Source of the DNA: Rickettsiales bacterium
GTDB lineage: Bacteria > Pseudomonadota > Alphaproteobacteria > Rickettsiales > UBA8987
NCBI GenBank assembly: GCA_020631295.1
Contig: JAHDHN010000026.1
Span: forward strand, 5,129-15,882
DNA length: 10,754 bases
Reading direction: 5' to 3'
Shown here: positions 7,681 through 10,754 of the stretch, in pieces
Layout: every line of letters begins with the position of its first letter
How positions within the stretch are numbered: the stretch's first letter is position 1
The notes under the pieces: generated by a model
Seen by the model: only the letters and a program-made list of their open reading frames with translations
Databases searched by the model: none
Told to the model about the DNA's origin: nothing
Made by a program: the position numbers and the translations under genes

Positions 7681-7935
7681 ATGCTATTTTCAGAAAAGAT
7701 CCAAAAAGATAAATCCAGTGTGTTCTTACTTCAAGCTGCAGATAAAACAGGGCATGATGCATGGTATTATGTATTTGTAGAAAGCAAGAAAATACCCTTA
7801 TTTAAGCATATTACAAAACAAGAAACATATGATTTAAGTAGTATAGGACAAGTATTGTTCTCAGGTTATGGCACTCAGCCGCCTGCGAGTATAACAGCAA
7901 AAGTAAACGAGCAGTATAATACCTCATTCACATAA
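7681..7935 (+). CDS. Small protein of unknown function, coupled to the aminotransferase
   Basis: I do not recognise this 84-aa protein. It has no cysteine, no signal peptide and no membrane segment. It begins LFSEKIQKDKSSVFLLQ, has an aromatic strand-like patch AWYYVFVE at 27-34, then a charged stretch and LFSGYGTQPP at 59-68, and reads like a small cytosolic alpha/beta protein. Its ATG lies two bases after the aminotransferase stop, with only a poor purine tract upstream, so translation probably depends on ribosomes finishing the aminotransferase. Base composition matches the aminotransferase, which argues that the two genes have travelled together. A role as partner or regulator of that enzyme is inference from position alone. 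Confidence 0.7.
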   Translation: MLFSEKIQKDKSSVFLLQAADKTGHDAWYYVFVESKKIPLFKHITKQETYDLSSIGQVLFSGYGTQPPASITAKVNEQYNTSFT

Positions 7936-7992
7936 CCATTATCTCTAAATCCACCCTTGCTATATTCCCTGGCTCTGCTTATCCATATTCAC

Positions 7993-9207
7993 ATGGCAGC
8001 GTCGTTTATTATAGAGCATTTGCATCAGAAACTGGAGGGCAAGCAGGAGGCCATTGCCGCATGGCTTGCGGAATATGGCCAGGATGTGGTGCCGTTTTTT
8101 GCCACCTCCGTGGATCTGCGCCATAGCGGCCATAAGATTGCGCCGGTGGACACGAATTTATTTCCCGCAGGTTGGAATGTGATGTCGGCAGAGGCGCGTA
8201 CCATTGCCACACAGCATAGTGATGCGTATTTTGCACGCTATTACCCACATGCCACACATATTGCCCTGCTGCCAGAACGGCACACGCGCAATGTGCGTTA
8301 TCTAGACCATGTGCATTATCTTTCCTCCATTGTGGCAGGCATGGGTGGTGAGCGCGACGTGGTGCTTTATAGCGACGCGGTGGAAGAAACAACAGAGCTG
8401 GAATCAGCCTCTGGCCATTTGCTGACCTATCAACCCTTGTCACACCTAGAAAACCCGGATTTGATTCTGCTGAATAATGATTTATCAGCCGGTGCGATGG
8501 ATGTGCTTTCTGCGCATGATGTGCCGATTATTCCTTCACCTGAGTTAGGCTGGCACACGCGCAGCAAGGCGGTGCATTTTGATGTGTATGAAGATGTGGT
8601 GCGCGCCTTCGGCAAGGCGTTTGATATAGACCCGTGGCTGCTGCGTGGCTTGCATAGCTATTGCGCAAATATTGATTTTAAGAGCCAAACCGGCCTGGAA
8701 TGCGTGGCGCTGCAGGTGGAAAAAACCTTAAAACGTATTGCTGAGCGCTATGCACAATATGGCATTACCGATACGCCCTATGTGTTCATCAAGGCGGATA
8801 AAGGCACCTATGGTATGGGAATTATGACCGTGCAGCATGCGGATGAGGTGCTGCAGCTGAACAAAAAGCAGCGCAATAAAATGCATGGCATTAAAGAAGG
8901 CACGGTAAGTGAGCAGGTGCTGATTCAGGAAGGTATTCCGACCATTGATACGGTGGGCGGCAACCCGGCTGAGCCGATGGTGTATATGATTGGGCATCAG
9001 GCGGTGGGTTGCACGTTCCGGGTGAATAATGAACGTGATGAAAAGGGCAATTTAAATTCGCGCGGTATGAGTTTTGAGAGCGCCTGTGAGCAAGACACAG
9101 AGGCGCGCAATGAGGCCTATGAAATCTGCCCTATTCGCGGTGTCATTGCCTCCATGGCAGCCTTGGCCACGCACAAAGAAGCTTATGGCGATATGTGGGA
9201 TATTTAA
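7993..9207 (+). CDS. gshA: Glutamate-cysteine ligase, Acidithiobacillus-type GshA family
   Basis: The 404-aa product is expected to join glutamate and cysteine with ATP to give gamma-glutamylcysteine, the first step of glutathione synthesis. It matches the family I know from Acidithiobacillus ferrooxidans (proteobacterial GshA, distinct from the E. coli and plant-type enzymes). Features include DLRHSGHKIAPVDTNLFPAG at 41-60, HTRNVRYL at 97-104, IKADKGTYGMGIM at 266-278 (ATP-grasp-like nucleotide region), EQVLIQEGIPTID at 307-319 and NSRGMSFE at 365-372. I chose ATG 7993 because it begins next to family-like sequence. An in-frame TTG at 7957 would add 12 residues, and neither has a good Shine-Dalgarno. 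The gene follows the small ORF by 57 bases on the same strand and may share its transcript or use a local promoter around TATATT at 7961. gshB is not in the window. The stop overlaps the stop of the opposing gene within TTAA. Confidence 0.88.
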   Translation: MAASFIIEHLHQKLEGKQEAIAAWLAEYGQDVVPFFATSVDLRHSGHKIAPVDTNLFPAGWNVMSAEARTIATQHSDAYFARYYPHATHIALLPERHTRNVRYLDHVHYLSSIVAGMGGERDVVLYSDAVEETTELESASGHLLTYQPLSHLENPDLILLNNDLSAGAMDVLSAHDVPIIPSPELGWHTRSKAVHFDVYEDVVRAFGKAFDIDPWLLRGLHSYCANIDFKSQTGLECVALQVEKTLKRIAERYAQYGITDTPYVFIKADKGTYGMGIMTVQHADEVLQLNKKQRNKMHGIKEGTVSEQVLIQEGIPTIDTVGGNPAEPMVYMIGHQAVGCTFRVNNERDEKGNLNSRGMSFESACEQDTEARNEAYEICPIRGVIASMAALATHKEAYGDMWDI

Positions 9208-9884
9208 CGCTTCGCGGCCCAAAACAATACATGCATATGGTCTTCATAGGCTGGTATGGGCGCTTGGATATGATGATATAAAGCACGGCTAAAATATGTT
9301 GTATCTAGCAAGCAGGATTGCTCCCCTGCAGCGCGCAGATCTTTTAACGCAGTGAGCACAGAATTATAGCGCAAGGTGAAAATTTCTTCTTTGACAATAG
9401 GGCTGGTGAAGCCTGCACGTTGCAGCAAACTGCCCAAGGTTTTGATATCAAGCAGCGGTGCAAAGCGGCGTCCGGCACCCTCATGCAGCATGGTTTCTAC
9501 CTGCATAAGCTGCTGCTTGGTTTCTGCCATGCTGCCCGCACCCAGCATACAGCCTAGCAATGTTTCGCCTGGCGCAAGTGCATTATAATATTGCCGCAGC
9601 ACACCAGGAATATCATTATTCCAATGCAGATGCAGAAAGGAAATCAGCGCCTTTTTGCCATCATCATTCACCGGTGTGTTGCTTGTGTCATAGGCCAAGG
9701 CCTCATGCGCACCATCCGCAACAGGCCACGTCTGCAGATGCTGTGGCTGCAATGCCATATCTGCAAATTGCTGCACATCTTCTTGCAGCACTTCCATGCA
9801 AAACGCATGCAGAAAATGCTCATCCACAGTCGTTTTACGTGCACGCTGTTGGCGCTTTTGTGCGTTATTAAATAAATTATCCAC
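9204..9884 (-). CDS. NDUFAF5/BioC-like methyltransferase-family protein lacking a clear SAM-binding motif
   Basis: This 226-aa protein aligns by eye with NDUFAF5-type proteins, complex I assembly factors in mitochondria and common in alphaproteobacteria. Matches are the N-terminal LFNNAQKRQQRARK, the central LHLHWNNDIPGVLRQ (NDUFAF5 has LHWVNDLPSVLRQ), GCMLGAGSMAETKQQL, FAPLLDIKTLGSLLQRAGF and LTALKDLRAAGE. The class I methyltransferase motif I (DLGCGxG) is not present. The stretch between the N-terminal helix and LHLHW is only about 50 residues, short for the beta1-beta3 core, so methyl transfer is doubtful. I chose the GTG at 9884, since relatives start just before the LF-R-R motif. It overlaps the mutL stop by eight bases. 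A TTG at 9905 is the alternative. Transcription with mutL is likely. The stop shares TTAA with the gshA stop. Confidence 0.72.
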   Translation of the reverse strand: MDNLFNNAQKRQQRARKTTVDEHFLHAFCMEVLQEDVQQFADMALQPQHLQTWPVADGAHEALAYDTSNTPVNDDGKKALISFLHLHWNNDIPGVLRQYYNALAPGETLLGCMLGAGSMAETKQQLMQVETMLHEGAGRRFAPLLDIKTLGSLLQRAGFTSPIVKEEIFTLRYNSVLTALKDLRAAGEQSCLLDTTYFSRALYHHIQAPIPAYEDHMHVLFWAAKR

Positions 9885-10754
9885 GACGGCCAAATAAGGT
9901 TTCAATATCGCTGCGCTTTAGCTCCACATAGGTGGGGCGCCCATGGTTGCATTGGCCAGAATGCGGCGTGGCCTCCATCTGGCGCAGCAGCGCGTTCATC
10001 TCATTAATATGCAACGCACGGCCGGCACGCACACTGCCATGGCAGGCAATGGTGCCGCAAATCTCTTCCAGATGTTCTTGCAGCGAAAAAGCCTCACCAT
10101 ATTCTATAATATCATCCAGCAATTGCAGGGTAAGTTCACGAATATTTACCTTACCAAACAAGGCCGGAATGGCCGTCACCTGCAATGCCTGCGCGCCAAA
10201 CACATCTATCTCAAGGCCCAGTGCTTTCATAGAAGCAAGATGCGGCACCACACGGATAACATCATCCTCGTTCAGCTCAATAATCTCAGGAATAAGCAAG
10301 GCCTGCTGGGCAATGCCATTTTCGTCCATTTGCTGCTTCATTTGCTCATACACCAAACGCTCATGCGCCGCATGTTGGTCTACAATGATAATGCTATCTG
10401 CCGCCTGAGATACAATATAGGTATTATGCAGCTGGCAGCGCGCAGCACCCAATGGAAAGGCCTCTGCTTCCACTGCATTATTTCCCGCTTCTGCATCTGT
10501 ATGGATAGCCGTTTCTACATTAGCCGCGGGCGCCAAAGGTGCTTGTGCAAAAAGTGAGCTGCTGGCCGCCGCCGCAGGTGGTGCAGAAGCATACTGTGGA
10601 CGTGGTACCGCAAAGCTATGAGCAGCAGGTGCTTGCAAGCCATAATGCACACTTGCCGGTGCAGCATGTGTTGCAGGTACTGCTGCATGCACAGCAAAAC
10701 GCGAGAGCGCCTGCTCTGCCGTGCTGGTGGCTGCCTGGTGGCCTGCCGCATGCA
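9877..10754 (-). CDS. mutL: DNA mismatch repair protein MutL, C-terminal part
   Basis: The frame is open to the right edge, so the N-terminal ATPase domain lies beyond the window. The visible ~291 residues comprise an Ala/Pro-rich linker and the whole C-terminal dimerisation/endonuclease domain. Diagnostic motifs are DQHAAHERLVYE (10345-10380), the metal-binding DQHA(x)2E(x)4E endonuclease signature, together with ACHGSVRAG and CNHGRP (9934-9951). QALLIP (10288-10305) fits the beta-clamp-binding pattern QxxLxP. In bacteria without MutH such MutL proteins nick the daughter strand themselves after MutS recognises a mismatch, guided by the sliding clamp. That role is inferred from the motifs. 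The frame has a GTG at 10692, but it lies inside the linker and is not the real start. The gene overlaps the downstream NDUFAF5-like gene. Confidence 0.96.
   Translation of the reverse strand, partial: HAAGHQAATSTAEQALSRFAVHAAVPATHAAPASVHYGLQAPAAHSFAVPRPQYASAPPAAAASSSLFAQAPLAPAANVETAIHTDAEAGNNAVEAEAFPLGAARCQLHNTYIVSQAADSIIIVDQHAAHERLVYEQMKQQMDENGIAQQALLIPEIIELNEDDVIRVVPHLASMKALGLEIDVFGAQALQVTAIPALFGKVNIRELTLQLLDDIIEYGEAFSLQEHLEEICGTIACHGSVRAGRALHINEMNALLRQMEATPHSGQCNHGRPTYVELKRSDIETLFGRRG

Noticed and set aside
8009..8443. A 144-codon - strand frame inside gshA
   Set aside because: It is antisense to conserved gshA coding sequence and shows no family resemblance or start signals.
9885..9905. 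TTG start seven codons upstream for the NDUFAF5-like protein
   Set aside because: It would increase the overlap with mutL to 29 bases and add residues that relatives lack before the LF-R-R motif. The GTG at 9884 is preferred, though this is not proven.

Overview
The window reads as ordinary chromosome of an alphaproteobacterium with intermediate GC. The evidence is the AddA-type helicase-nuclease (rather than RecBCD), a MutL that keeps the endonuclease motif of MutH-independent mismatch repair, and an NDUFAF5-like methyltransferase relative of the alphaproteobacterial/mitochondrial kind. I cannot name the genus. There are no tRNA, rRNA, insertion sequence or CRISPR signatures.

Layout, left to right. 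(1) argB, complete, on the + strand. (2) An 81-base convergent gap with a dyad that may act as a bidirectional terminator. (3) On the - strand, a secreted outer-membrane beta-barrel protein with a cysteine-rich C-terminal half, with its own promoter and Shine-Dalgarno. (4) On the - strand, addA, complete. (5) A 156-base divergent, AT-rich gap. (6) On the + strand, three closely spaced genes: a fold-type I PLP aminotransferase, an 84-residue unknown protein starting 2 bases after it, and a glutamate-cysteine ligase of the Acidithiobacillus-type GshA family 57 bases further on. (7) On the - strand, an NDUFAF5-like protein whose stop codon shares TTAA with the gshA stop. It is overlapped at its 5' end by mutL, whose N-terminal part lies beyond the right edge.

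The genes cover several unrelated housekeeping jobs: arginine synthesis (argB), double-strand-break repair (addA), glutathione synthesis (gshA) and mismatch repair (mutL). Accessory character is concentrated in two AT-rich patches. One, about 2.6-3.2 kb, covers the barrel promoter and the nuclease end of addA. The other, about 5.93-7.94 kb, covers the addA upstream region, the aminotransferase and the small ORF.

The points most worth a second look are the barrel protein with a duplicated CPxGT-x6-CxC module, the NDUFAF5-like protein that seems to have lost its SAM-binding core, the aminotransferase plus small-protein pair, and the loss of addB next to addA with a possible translational-coupling scar. 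I did not find a clear multi-gene novel defence or mobile system.
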